Shown here one piece after another: positions 8,661-17,306 of a stretch of DNA of 64,000 nucleotides (positions are counted from its first letter, which is position 1; every line of letters begins with the position of its first letter). Below the pieces are notes generated by a model. The model did no database searches. It was not told the origin of the DNA and saw only the letters and a program-made list of their open reading frames with translations. The position numbers and the translations under genes were made by a program. The stretch is from Spinactinospora alkalitolerans. Lineage in GTDB: Bacteria > Actinomycetota > Actinomycetes > Streptosporangiales > Streptosporangiaceae. The stretch covers positions 310,001-374,000 of the forward strand of contig NZ_JACCCC010000001.1 in assembly GCF_013408795.1 (NCBI RefSeq). The letters are read 5' to 3'.

Positions 8661-9036
8661 GTGACCTCGGCCCGGCGCCCGAGCGGCACGTCATCCTGGC
8701 CGGCGTCGCCGAGGAGGAGCGGTACCCCCTGGTCAGTGGGTCCGCTGCGGCCGCCCGCGTGGGGGTGCGGTCGGCGCCGTCCTGGTCGGCACCGGGCACG
8801 GCGGATGGGCGCTGTCGGTGCGCGCGGAGGTCCATCCGGACGGGTTCGGGCTCTGGCGCGAGGTCCTGGAGTGGCTGGCCGCCCGCAGCGACTCCGCGGG
8901 AACAGTGGGCTATCTGCGGTTCCTGGAGGAGCGGACCCCCTACGTCCTGGAAATGCGGGAGGGGCGGCCGGGGACGCTGGAGCTCTCCGATCCCGCGGGC
9001 AGGCCCGTCCCGCTGCTCGATCCGGACCGGTGGTGA
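8661..9036 (+). pseudogene. Frameshifted remnant of a small protein gene
   Basis: Two coding-like stretches lie in different frames. From about 8663 to 8757 the frame reads as a plausible protein (ERHVILAGVAEEERYPLVSG). From about 8758 to 9036 another frame continues with GAVLVGTGHGGWALSVRAEV and ends at a stop. One indel near 8757 would join them into about 120 residues. AGGGGGT precedes a GTG at 8661, but the frame it opens is not the protein-like one. I do not recognise the family. It is either a genuine pseudogene or a sequencing error. Confidence 0.4.
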
Positions 9037-9068
9037 CGGGGCCGCAGCCGGCGGCGGCCGGTCCTGGG

Positions 9069-9074
9069 TAATCT
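9069..9074 (+). promoter_or_regulatory. -10 element of leaderless ribokinase transcript
   Basis: TAATCT is followed by 8 nt and then the GTG start at 9083. No Shine-Dalgarno sequence is present. Confidence 0.5.
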
Positions 9075-9082
9075 GGCCAATC

Positions 9083-9994
9083 GTGAACCAAGCATCGGCG
9101 CCGCGGATCGCGGTATTCGGCAGTATCAACATGGACCTCGTCGCCTACGTCGATGCCGCACCGGCCAGTGGCGAGACCGTCACCGGCACGGAGTTCCGGC
9201 AGATCCCCGGCGGCAAGGGCGCCAACCAGGCGGTGGCCGCGGCCAGGGCCGGCGGTGACGTCGCCTTCCTCGGCGCCGTCGCCGACGACGCGTTCGGCAC
9301 CCAGTTGCGCAGCAACCTGGTCGAGACGGGGATCGAGGTCTCCGGGTTGCGGATGGTGACCGGGACCTCGGGCGTGGCGCACATCGTCGTCGAGGGCAGC
9401 GGCGCCAACTCGATCATCGTCATCCCCGGCGCCAACGGCACGGTGACCGGCCTGGAGGCGGGGGACGCGCCGCTGCTGGAGGGCAGCGCGGCCCTGCTGC
9501 TCCAGTTGGAGCTGCCGATGGAGGGCGTCGTCGCCGCGGCCCGGGCCGGCCGGGCCGCCGGTGTTCCCACGGTGCTCACGCCCGCCCCCGCGCGTCCTCT
9601 CCCGGACGAACTGCTCGACGCGGTGGACCTCATCGTGCCCAACCAGCACGAGGCCGCCGCGATCACCGGTGTGGAGAACCCCGAGGAGGCGCTGACCGTC
9701 CTGCTGGGGCGGGTGCCCGAGGCCATCATCACTCTGGGCGAGGACGGCTCGCTCTACGGCCGTCGAGGGGAGGAGCCCGTCCGAGCGCCGGCCCGCAGGG
9801 TCACCGCCGTCGACACCACGGCGGCGGGGGACACCTTCTGCGGTGCGTTCGCCGTGGCCCGGGCCGAGGGGAACACGCCCGAACAGGCGCTTCGTTTCGC
9901 GTCCGCAGCATCGTCGCTGGCCGTCCAGCGGCACGGGGCGAGCACGTCCATGCCCACGCGCGCCGAGATCGACGAGGTGCTGCGGCGGGGCTGA
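9083..9994 (+). CDS. rbsK: Ribokinase (PfkB family)
   Basis: This 303-residue sugar kinase should phosphorylate D-ribose at O5. The substrate signature GGKGANQ is at residues 43-49. The PfkB C-terminal signature DTTAAGDTF is at about 244-252, with D250 as catalytic base and AAGD forming the anion hole. The start is fixed by TAATCT 8 nt upstream and by the beta strand IAVFGSINMD. No ribose transporter or LacI regulator adjoins, so it is a stand-alone copy acting on ribose from nucleoside turnover or another uptake system. Related PfkB kinases cannot be excluded. Confidence 0.88.
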   Translation: MNQASAPRIAVFGSINMDLVAYVDAAPASGETVTGTEFRQIPGGKGANQAVAAARAGGDVAFLGAVADDAFGTQLRSNLVETGIEVSGLRMVTGTSGVAHIVVEGSGANSIIVIPGANGTVTGLEAGDAPLLEGSAALLLQLELPMEGVVAAARAGRAAGVPTVLTPAPARPLPDELLDAVDLIVPNQHEAAAITGVENPEEALTVLLGRVPEAIITLGEDGSLYGRRGEEPVRAPARRVTAVDTTAAGDTFCGAFAVARAEGNTPEQALRFASAASSLAVQRHGASTSMPTRAEIDEVLRRG

Positions 9995-10067
9995 GACCGG
10001 CCGTCGGCTCCTTCGCCGAACGCGTCCTCGCGCCGGGCGGTCCCGGAATGCGCGGTGCGCGGACGCG

Positions 10068-10679
10068 CTATTCGTGCCCGATCTGGCGGAGGAAGTCGAT
10101 CGGGTCGCGGTCCTGCAGCCTGATCTCCAGGACGACGTCGACGGTGTCGCCGACGAGCCGTTCGCCCCAGGCCGTCGGGCCGCCGTCGCCGACGCCGAAG
10201 TCCGACAGCCTGATCCGGGTGTGGGCGGCGAAGAAGTGCCCGTAGATCTCGTCGGGGCTGGCGTAGTCGGGGGACTCGCCCACCCAGTGGCACTCCAGGC
10301 GCATGGGGCGCGTCGTGCCGTGGATCGTCATGTCGCCGTACATGAGGAAGACGCCGTTGCCGCGGTCGGACCTCTCCAGGCCCGTGCTCACGAAGCGCAG
10401 TTCCGGGTGGTTCTCGACGTCGAGGAAGTCGGCGGAGCGCAGGTGGTTGTCGCGCGCCTCGACGCCGGTGTTGACGCTGGCGGCCTCCAGCGCCACGTCC
10501 ACCTTGGAGTGCAGGGGGTTGTCGGCCACCATGACCAGGCCCTTGGCCCGGCCGAAGGTGCCCTGGACGCGGCCGAAGCGCAGGTAGCGGGCGACGAAGA
10601 TCAAACTCGAATGCAGCGGGTCGAGATGCCAGGTGCCCGGAGTGGGTCCGATCGCATCACTGTCCTGCGGGGGGTTCAT
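10068..10679 (-). CDS. YceI-family lipid-binding-like protein
   Basis: This 203-residue protein has the YceI beta-barrel pattern: WHLDPLHSSLIFVARYL at the N-terminus, then the conserved NHLRSADFLDVENHPELRF segment and a MTIHGTTRPM stretch. Characterised homologues bind isoprenoid-type lipids in the barrel. No signal peptide is visible, so it is probably cytoplasmic, as in many actinobacterial copies. AAGGAGG lies 7 nt before the ATG. It is convergent with rbsK, with a 73-bp gap that holds no obvious terminator. Function in this organism is unknown. Confidence 0.85.
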   Translation of the reverse strand: MNPPQDSDAIGPTPGTWHLDPLHSSLIFVARYLRFGRVQGTFGRAKGLVMVADNPLHSKVDVALEAASVNTGVEARDNHLRSADFLDVENHPELRFVSTGLERSDRGNGVFLMYGDMTIHGTTRPMRLECHWVGESPDYASPDEIYGHFFAAHTRIRLSDFGVGDGGPTAWGERLVGDTVDVVLEIRLQDRDPIDFLRQIGHE

Positions 10680-11033
10680 GTCCGTTCCTCCTTTTTCGTC
10701 GGTTCACCACACTATTGTCCTGGTGGCGGCGGCCGATCGCGGCGGCGGGGCACGCGGGGCACCCCGCGAGGTCGACGCAGGTCGGACGGTCGAAAGGCGG
10801 GGTTTTCGCCTAGAATCAGCAGTGACTTCCATCACATGGCGCACGGGAGAAGCCGCTCGTTACGGGAATCGCGGCCGATGGGGGTGCGATCCCGGCAATC
10901 AGTGATGAAGCGGTTATCTACAGTGCTATGAGGCACGACCGCCTGCCCGGTGTCCGCCATCACAGTCCGGGGCCGCTTCCGGCCACGGTCCGCGGGGCCG
11001 GGCGTCCAATCCCACGAAGAAGTCAGCGATCCT
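10680..11033. other. Divergent intergenic region
   Basis: This 354-bp gap lies between the YceI gene (minus) and the proline-rich gene (plus). TAGAAT at 10811-10816 and TACAGT at 10919-10924 are plus-strand -10-like hexamers. A 38-codon frame from the ATG at 10928 has no recognisable features. No structured RNA is evident. Confidence 0.45.
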
Positions 11034-11726
11034 ATGAGCGGTGATCCCCAGCCGGAGCGCATGACCCGAATCGCCCGGCGACGACAGGCACGACGCAGGC
11101 AGCGGCGGCGCCGGCTGGCGGTCGGCGCCCTGGCCGCGGGGCTGGTGGCGGCGGGAGCCGTGCTCATCGGGCTCCCGGGACGGGACGAGCCGACCCAGAT
11201 CGGGATGAACGGGGCGAGCGAACCGACTTGGACCGCCTCGCCGCCGGAGACGCCCGGCAGCCCGCGGCCCGAACCGAGCGCGCCGGGTGGCGCGTCGGCG
11301 CGCGCCGACGCGCAGGAGCGCTCCGAGGCCCCGGAGGACGGCGGTGCGCCCGAGGATGCGCCCGGCGCGTTCGGTGACGCGCCCGCAGGGGGGCGCGGCG
11401 GTGCCGCGCCCGATCGGGACGTCGCCTCCGGACCGGCCGCGGCGGCCCCGGAGCGTCCGACCCGGACGCAACGGCCGGACCCGCCGGAGACGACGGCACC
11501 GGGCGGGCAGCCGGGCCGCCCCTCCGACCCGCCCGCGCCGAACCCGGAACCGGCCCCGGAACCGTCTCCGAGCTCTCCGCAACCGGCCCAGCCCGAGCCG
11601 GCCCCGAGCACCCCGAAGCCGACTCCGAGCACGTCGGCCCCTGCCTCGAAGCCCCCGCACCACCCGATCGACATCCCACTCGACCTCGGCCTCGGCCTCG
11701 GGCACCCCAAGGGCGACGGCTCCTGA
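11034..11726 (+). CDS. Membrane-anchored proline-rich protein of unknown function
   Basis: This 230-residue protein begins with a highly basic stretch (about residues 10-27, RRRQARRRQRRRR) followed by one hydrophobic segment (about 29-48), giving a signal-anchor topology. The remaining ~180 residues are low-complexity Pro/Glu/Ala/Ser, ending in a Gly-Leu-rich tail, and would be extracytoplasmic. There is no known domain. The ATG at 11034 is preferred over an upstream GTG at 10950. Codon use fits the genome, so it is probably real. It could be a wall-spanning stalk. Confidence 0.6.
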   Translation: MSGDPQPERMTRIARRRQARRRQRRRRLAVGALAAGLVAAGAVLIGLPGRDEPTQIGMNGASEPTWTASPPETPGSPRPEPSAPGGASARADAQERSEAPEDGGAPEDAPGAFGDAPAGGRGGAAPDRDVASGPAAAAPERPTRTQRPDPPETTAPGGQPGRPSDPPAPNPEPAPEPSPSSPQPAQPEPAPSTPKPTPSTSAPASKPPHHPIDIPLDLGLGLGHPKGDGS

Positions 11727-11966
11727 GGTCCGCGGAGAGGTCGCGCCCGGCTTGAGGTGCCTGCGGCCGCGGTCTGCTGTGCGGCCTTGTTCGCTGCCTG
11801 GGACAGGCGGTCTGGAGTGAAAAGCGGCGGCGAGGTCGGGGCGGCAGGCACGGGCAGGCACGCAGAGTGTCCGTTTTGCAGTGGTTCTCTCGGCGATCTT
11901 GACCTTGAGTCCTGACCTTGGCCACTGGGGGCTTCGACACCAGCCCAAGGAGGGACCCGCGGTGGC

Positions 11967-12014
11967 TGGGCGATTCTCTCGCGTGGCCGAAGGCCCCTAG
12001 ACGGAAATCGCCCA
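11967..12014. repeat. Intergenic hairpin between convergent genes
   Basis: TGGGCGATT at 11967-11975 pairs with AATCGCCCA at 12006-12014. It lies in the 464-bp gap (11727-12190) between the proline-rich gene and argS, just before repeat families B and A. The rest of that gap shows no gene. Confidence 0.4.
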
Positions 12015-12040
12015 CCCGCACGCCGTCCTTCCTGGGGCGG

Positions 12041-12112
12041 GCCTTCACGACCCCCTGGGGTCGAGGTGGAGGGATCCACCCGCGCGCCCACTCCATCCCG
12101 GGGCCGAGGTTG
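12041..12112. repeat. Dispersed repeat family B, copy 1
   Basis: This ~70-bp stretch recurs in inverse orientation at 19448-19536. The shared core, read from the complement, contains GGCCCCGGGATGGAGTGGGC, then GCGCG, then CCACCTCGACCCC. Both copies carry the self-complementary CCCCCTGGGG word and lie between convergent genes, so they may act as bidirectional terminators. Confidence 0.65.
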
Positions 12113-12121
12113 AGACTCACG

Positions 12122-12168
12122 TTGACCTTGTGGGCGTTATTGCAGCGTTTTAGTGCCCACGAGGTCAA
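12122..12168. repeat. Dispersed repeat family A, copy 1 (hairpin)
   Basis: Arms 12122-12135 and 12155-12168 pair over 14 bp with one mismatch, around a loop containing TTATTGCAGCG and TTTTAG. The same loop words recur at 33352-33407. It lies 23 bp past the argS stop codon and is a likely argS terminator. Confidence 0.65.
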
Positions 12169-12190
12169 GATCGCCGAAAACATGAGGGCG

Positions 12191-13924
12191 CTACATGCGC
12201 TCCGGGGCGGCCACGCCGAGCAGGTCCAGACCCTGGACGAGGACGTGCAGGGTTGCGGCCGTCAGCGCCAGGCGGGAGTCGCGCACGGCGGTGTCCTCGG
12301 CCTTGAGCACCGGGCAGTGCTCGTAGAACGAGGTGAACGCCTGGGCCAGGTCGAACAGGTAGGCGCACAGGCGGTGCGGCTCCAGGGTCTCGCCGACCTG
12401 CGCCACCACCGGGCCGAAGCCGAGCAGCGTGAGCGCGAGCGCGCGCTCGGCCGGCTCGGTCAGCGTGATGGGGCCCTTGGCGTCGGCGGGGTCCAGCCCG
12501 CCCTTGCGGAAGATCGACCGGATGCGCGCCGCCGCGTACTGCAGGTACGGCCCGGTGTTGCCGTTCAGCGCGAGCATGCGGTCGAAGTCGAACACGTACT
12601 CGGAGTCGTGGGAGACCGAGAGGTCGGCGTACTTCACCGCGCCGATGCCGACCTCGCGGGCGATCGCGGCGCGGGCCTCGTCGTCCAGGTCGGGGCGGGT
12701 CTCGGCGACCACCTTGGCTGCGCGCTCGATCGCCTCGTCCAGCAGCGCCATGAGCCGGATCGGCGCTCCGCTGCGGGTCCGCAGGATCTTGCCGTCCTCG
12801 CCCAGCACGTTGCCGATCTGCACGTGGATCGGGACGGTGCTCTCGGGCAGCCAGCCGGCCTTGCGCGCGGTCTCGTAGACCATCTGCAGGTGCAGGTGCT
12901 GGGGGGCGCCGATGACGTAGAGGACGCGGTCGGCCTTGAGCTCCCCGGCCCGGTACTTGATGGTCGCCAGGTCGGTGCTGCCGTAGCCGTAGCCGCCGTC
13001 GCTCTTGCGTACGATCAGCGGGACCGGCCTGCCCTCGCGGCCGGTGAAGCCGTCGAGGAACACGCACAGCGCGCCCTCGCTCACCTCGGCGATGCCCTTC
13101 TCCACCAACTCGTCGCAGATCGGGCCGAGCATGTCGTTGTAGGTGCTCTCGCCCGCGAGGTCGTCGTCGGTGAGCGTGACGCCGAGCTTGGCGTAGATCC
13201 GGTTGAAGTAGACCGTGGACAGGTCCACCAGCTCCCGCCACAGCCGCAGCGTCTCGGCGTCGCCGCTCTGCAGCGCCACGACCCTGCGGCGGGCGCGGTC
13301 GGCGAAGTCGCCCTCGCCGTCGAACTTGACCCGCGCGGCCTGGTAGAAGGCGTTGGGGTCGGTCTTGAGCAGCGCGGCCTCGTCGGAGTCCTCGCCGGCC
13401 TCCAGCAGGTGCTCGATGAGCATGCCGAAGGGGGTGCCCCAGTCGCCGATGTGGTTCTGCCGGATGACGTTGTGGCCGAGGAACTCCAGCGTCCGGGCCA
13501 GCGCGTCGCCCACGACCGTGGTGCGCAGGTGCCCGACGTGCATCTCCTTGGCGACGTTGGGCGCGGAGTAGTCGATCGGGATGTTCTGCCGCGGCTGCAG
13601 CGGTGCGCCCCGGCGCTCGTCGACGAGCAGTTCCCCGGCCCGGTCGGCGATCCAGTCGTCGCGCAGCGTCAGGTTGACGAAGCCGGGACCGCTGATCTCC
13701 ACCTCTCGGCAGACGTCCTCGACGTCCAGGTGAGCCACGATGTCGGATGCGACGTCGCGCGGCTTTCGGCCGAGCCTCTTGGCCAGCGCCAGGGCGGCGT
13801 TGGCCTGGTAGTCGGCGAACTGCGAAGGACGAATGACGGGGTCGGTTCCGGCGTAGTCGGCGCCGAAAGCGGCGCCGAGCGCGGACCGGACCCGTTGCGA
13901 GAGGACTTCTTGCGGGTCGGCCAT
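12191..13924 (-). CDS. argS: Arginyl-tRNA synthetase
   Basis: This 577-residue class I synthetase charges tRNA-Arg. It has an N-terminal Add-1 domain (about 1-95), the HIGH-equivalent HVGH in EMHVGHLRT near residue 128, the catalytic Rossmann fold and, in place of canonical KMSKS, KILRTRSG, as is common in ArgRS. The C-terminal DALR anticodon-binding domain includes GNTGPYLQYAAAR. Length equals typical bacterial ArgS. The ATG has no Shine-Dalgarno sequence, but TAGGCT lies 7 nt upstream, indicating its own leaderless promoter within the 79-bp gap after plsX. A family A hairpin follows the stop codon. Confidence 0.95.
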   Translation of the reverse strand: MADPQEVLSQRVRSALGAAFGADYAGTDPVIRPSQFADYQANAALALAKRLGRKPRDVASDIVAHLDVEDVCREVEISGPGFVNLTLRDDWIADRAGELLVDERRGAPLQPRQNIPIDYSAPNVAKEMHVGHLRTTVVGDALARTLEFLGHNVIRQNHIGDWGTPFGMLIEHLLEAGEDSDEAALLKTDPNAFYQAARVKFDGEGDFADRARRRVVALQSGDAETLRLWRELVDLSTVYFNRIYAKLGVTLTDDDLAGESTYNDMLGPICDELVEKGIAEVSEGALCVFLDGFTGREGRPVPLIVRKSDGGYGYGSTDLATIKYRAGELKADRVLYVIGAPQHLHLQMVYETARKAGWLPESTVPIHVQIGNVLGEDGKILRTRSGAPIRLMALLDEAIERAAKVVAETRPDLDDEARAAIAREVGIGAVKYADLSVSHDSEYVFDFDRMLALNGNTGPYLQYAAARIRSIFRKGGLDPADAKGPITLTEPAERALALTLLGFGPVVAQVGETLEPHRLCAYLFDLAQAFTSFYEHCPVLKAEDTAVRDSRLALTAATLHVLVQGLDLLGVAAPERM

Positions 13925-13931
13925 GTCGCAA

Positions 13932-13937
13932 AGCCTA
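13932..13937 (-). promoter_or_regulatory. -10 element of leaderless argS transcript
   Basis: TAGGCT on the minus strand lies 7 nt before the argS ATG. It argues that argS is not solely dependent on plsX transcription. Confidence 0.55.
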
Positions 13938-14003
13938 CCGACCCACCGCGACCACTATCCTCTGACCAGCGCGGATGCCGAATGGGTGGGCGAAGGGCGC
14001 CCC

Positions 14004-15092
14004 TCACTCCTCGCCCTGGCCGAGCCGGTGCAGCCAGGTGGGGCTGCGGTTGGTGGCGGTGACGCGGCGCCGGACCTGGTCGACGATGCGGCCGGAGGCC
14101 AGCTCGTGGGCGAGGAGGCAGGCGCGCTCGACCCCCCGGGCGTGGCTGTCGCCGTGCGCGATCACCGCGGTCCCGTTCAGGCCGAGCAGGACCGCGCCGC
14201 CGTAGGACTCGCTGTCCAGGCGCTCCCGCAGCTCGCGCAGTGGTTTGCGATGAAGCAGCGCGCCGGCCTTCGACAGCGGGTTGGCGGTCAGCGCGCCGCG
14301 GATCTCGTCGAAGGCGAACCGCACCGCGCCCTCCACCGACTTCAGTGCGACGTTGCCGGTGAAGCCGTCGGTGACCACCACGTCGACCAGCCCGGCCAGC
14401 AGGTCGTGGCCCTCGATGTTGCCGCGGAAGTCCAGCTTGGGCGGGCCCGCCGCGGTGGCGGTGAGCAGCTCGGCGGCCTTGCGCGCCAGCTTGTTGCCCT
14501 TGCCGGGCTCGGAGCCGATGGTGAGGATGCCGACGCGGGGCTCGGCGACGCCGTGGGCCGTCTGCGCGTAGGCCGCGCCCAGGTGGGCGAATTGCACCAG
14601 CATCTCCGGCTTGGCGTCGGCGTTGGCGCCGGCGTCGAGCAGGATCGTGGGCACCGGCCGGGTGGGCAGCACCAGCGCCAGCGCCGGGCGCAGCACGCCG
14701 GACTGGGTGCGCAGCCGCACGGTCGAGGTGGCCACCACCCCGCCGGTCGACCCGGCCGAGACCAGCGCGGCGGCGTCGCCCTGCCGGATCAGCTTGCAGG
14801 CCACGGCGACGCTGGAGCGCGGCCGCCGCCAACTGGCCAGCGCGCCCTCGTGCATGGCCAGCGTGTCGTCGGCGTGCACGATCGGGATCTCCCGCCCGGC
14901 GTCCTCCTCGGTCAGCAGTGACGCGATCTCGGGCGTGCGCCCGACCAGGACCAGGCGCAGCCCGTGCTCGCGCACCGCGCGCACCGCGCCCTTGACGATC
15001 TCGTGCGGCGCGTGGTCGCCGCCCATCGCGTCGACCGCGATCACCGGCGAGAGGGCTGACGGGGTCCGGCCCCCTGGGGATGCGCTGCTCAT
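14004..15092 (-). CDS. plsX: Phosphate acyltransferase PlsX
   Basis: This 362-residue peripheral membrane enzyme converts acyl-ACP to acyl-phosphate for phospholipid synthesis. The N-terminal VIAVDAMGGDHAP is the family signature; LVSAGSTGG and DGFTGN blocks follow. GAGGAG precedes the ATG. In many bacteria plsX sits with rpmF, fab genes or rnc. None is here, so this is an orphan or second copy located upstream of argS. A ~30-residue polar C-terminal tail extends past the conserved core. Confidence 0.92.
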   Translation of the reverse strand: MSSASPGGRTPSALSPVIAVDAMGGDHAPHEIVKGAVRAVREHGLRLVLVGRTPEIASLLTEEDAGREIPIVHADDTLAMHEGALASWRRPRSSVAVACKLIRQGDAAALVSAGSTGGVVATSTVRLRTQSGVLRPALALVLPTRPVPTILLDAGANADAKPEMLVQFAHLGAAYAQTAHGVAEPRVGILTIGSEPGKGNKLARKAAELLTATAAGPPKLDFRGNIEGHDLLAGLVDVVVTDGFTGNVALKSVEGAVRFAFDEIRGALTANPLSKAGALLHRKPLRELRERLDSESYGGAVLLGLNGTAVIAHGDSHARGVERACLLAHELASGRIVDQVRRRVTATNRSPTWLHRLGQGEE

Positions 15093-15444
15093 CGGGCTCC
15101 TCGGTTCGGCCGTGAAGTGGGCTCCGTACCAGATATGGGCCTCGCCCCGCCTCTAACCCGAGTAACCCGAGGTCCGCGCGCAAGGCTACGCCGAGTGCGG
15201 GGCGCCGTGTCGGCGCCCCCTTGAAACGGGCAGGTCAGAGCGTGAATTCCACAAAATGGGTAAGAATCCCCCAAGATCGGGTATACCCGTCGCTCGGCCC
15301 GGGAGTCGGTCACTCCTCGGGCCGACGCTTGCAACCACACCGTTCACGTTATGGGTGGCTCTCGGCTGTGTGAAAACGCGCGGCCGCGGGGCCGCGGCCG
15401 CCCGCTGACCGGCGGACGGCCTCTGGTCACTTGAAAGGAGACGC
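15093..15444. other. Divergent intergenic region with palindromes
   Basis: This 352-bp region lies between plsX (minus) and the KamA-like gene (plus). It holds a perfect 12-bp palindrome CGGGTATACCCG at 15278-15289 within a slightly AT-richer patch, and a 9-bp-stem hairpin at 15381-15400, 45 nt before the KamA-like start, which could attenuate it. No gene is seen. Confidence 0.45.
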
Positions 15445-16812
15445 GTGAGCTTGACGCACGAAGCGGCACTGTCCCCGTCCGCCGGACGTCGGTTCCGTGC
15501 CTACACGGCGAAACACCTGGACGAGTTCACGGCCCGTGCAGGGCTCGCCGAGGACGAACGCCTCGCGGCCCGCGCGGTGGCCACGGTGCTGCCGTTCCGG
15601 GTCAACAGCTACGTCGTCGACGAGCTGATCGACTGGGCCGCCGCTCCCGACGATCCGATCTACCGGTTGACCTTCCCCCAGGCGGACATGCTGCCGAAGG
15701 AGGACGTCGCCAGGATCGCCGATCTACTGCGCAAGGACGCGCCCAAGAAGGAGATCAACCAGGCGGCCAACGAGGTGCGGGCGCGCCTGAACCCGCACCC
15801 GGCCGGGCAGATGGATCTCAACGTCCCCAAGCTCGGCCCGGAGGACCCCCTCGAGGGCGTGCAGCACAAGTACGCCGAGACCGTCCTGTTCTTCCCCAAG
15901 CAGGGCCAGACCTGCCACGCCTACTGCACGTACTGCTTCCGCTGGGCCCAATTCGTCGGCGAGCCCGACCTGAAGTTCGCCTCCAGTGAGATCGACCACC
16001 TCGTCGACTACCTGCACCACCACCCCGAGGTCACCAGCGTGCTGCTGACCGGCGGCGACCCGATGATCATGGGCGGTGGCGTCCTCGCCCGCTACATCGA
16101 GCCGCTGCTCAAGGTCGAGACCCTGGAGTCGATCCGGATCGGCACCAAGTCGCTGGCCTACTGGCCGCAGCGCTTCGTCACCGACCCCGACGCCGACGAC
16201 ACGCTGCGGCTGTTCGAGAAGGTCGTCGCCTCGGGCAAGAACCTCGCGTTCATGGCGCACTTCTCGCACCCCGCCGAGATGGCGCCGGACCTGGTACGGG
16301 AGGCCGTCCGGCGGGTCCGCGACACCGGCGCGGTCATCCGCACCCAGGCGCCGCTGATCCGCACGATCAACGACGATCCGACGGTCTGGGAGAGCATGTG
16401 GCGCACGCACGTCCGCCACGGCATGGTCCCGTACTACATGTTCGTCGAGCGCGACACCGGCCCGCAGGACTACTTCGCCGTGCCGCTGGCCCGCGCCTAC
16501 GACATCTTCCGCGACGCCTACAAGAACGTCTCGGGCCTGGCCCGCACCGTACGCGGCCCGTCCATGTCGGCCACGCCCGGCAAGGTCTGCGTCGACGGCG
16601 TGACCGAGGTCGGGGGCGAGAAGCTGTTCGTCCTGCGCTTCCTGCAGGCCCGCGACCCCGAACTGGTCGCCAAGCCCTTCTTCGCCAAGTACGACGAGAA
16701 GGCCACCTGGCTGTTCGACCTCGAACCGGGGCTGGGCGCCACCCACTTCCCCTACGAGACGCCGCCCCCGGCCGACGCCTCGGACCTGGTGGAGGACCCC
16801 GCCGTCCTTTAG
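15445..16812 (+). CDS. KamA-family radical SAM protein (lysine 2,3-aminomutase-like)
   Basis: This 455-residue protein carries the radical-SAM cluster motif C157-x3-C161-x2-C164 (CHAYCTYCFR) and the KamA-type LLTGGDPM SAM-binding strand, followed by a TIM-barrel core. KamA family members shift amino groups on lysine or related substrates with PLP. The canonical PLP-lysine motif PGGGGK of clostridial lysine 2,3-aminomutase is absent; the corresponding region reads SATPGKVCVDG. Substrate and even PLP dependence are therefore uncertain. Start is GTG with GAAAGGAGA 6 nt upstream. It appears monocistronic, with repeat C copy 2 starting right after its stop. Confidence 0.8.
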   Translation: MSLTHEAALSPSAGRRFRAYTAKHLDEFTARAGLAEDERLAARAVATVLPFRVNSYVVDELIDWAAAPDDPIYRLTFPQADMLPKEDVARIADLLRKDAPKKEINQAANEVRARLNPHPAGQMDLNVPKLGPEDPLEGVQHKYAETVLFFPKQGQTCHAYCTYCFRWAQFVGEPDLKFASSEIDHLVDYLHHHPEVTSVLLTGGDPMIMGGGVLARYIEPLLKVETLESIRIGTKSLAYWPQRFVTDPDADDTLRLFEKVVASGKNLAFMAHFSHPAEMAPDLVREAVRRVRDTGAVIRTQAPLIRTINDDPTVWESMWRTHVRHGMVPYYMFVERDTGPQDYFAVPLARAYDIFRDAYKNVSGLARTVRGPSMSATPGKVCVDGVTEVGGEKLFVLRFLQARDPELVAKPFFAKYDEKATWLFDLEPGLGATHFPYETPPPADASDLVEDPAVL

Positions 16813-17095
16813 GTCGTCGGTGGGAATCGGAGGTGTGGCCCCGGCCCTCCGTGCACCACCGCATGACGTGGGGAAGGCTGCCGTCAGCGCGCCGGCACCG
16901 GCGGTGCGAAAGGTCACGCCGTATCCGCCCGTGCCGGTCGCCCGCCACGGGCGGCCGGGGCCTTGAGCGGCGGGAGTCCCGCGCCCTTTCGCGTCGCCGG
17001 ACGCTGCGCGCTGACAACAGCCCCACCAGGCTCGCAGTGGTCCGGCAGGGCCTGGAGACGATCCCCGCCCCCTCCCCATCAACGATCCAGCCCTC
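16813..17095 (+). repeat. Dispersed repeat family C, copy 2 (with internal insert)
   Basis: The left half (16813-16906) and right half (17011-17095) match the two halves of copies 3 and 4. They are separated by about 104 bp not present in those copies. The right end has ATCAACGATCCAG, matching the inverted terminus of copy 4. The element begins at the stop codon of the KamA-like gene. The remainder of the gap to 17306 shows no gene. Confidence 0.7.
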
Positions 17096-17306
17096 ATCCG
17101 GGCGGCCCCGCCCTCCCGGCCGGGGCCGCCCGGTGGCGTGGTCGTTCTCACACCCCCGCAGGAGCCCGGTCCGCGGTGGCGGGGTGGATCGGCGGGGGTG
17201 TTCGCGGCGGCATAATCGAGCGCGGACGAGGTGTTGACCGTCGGCCGATGGCTGACGCACACGTGAAGCCGCCGCGCCGGACGGTGCGGCGCGGGAAGAG
17301 ACACGC

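Noticed and set aside
7784-9934. 716-codon minus-strand open frame antisense to xth and rbsK
   Set aside because: Its composition is typical of the shadow frame in very GC-rich genes; the opposite strand encodes two well-recognised enzymes across the same span.
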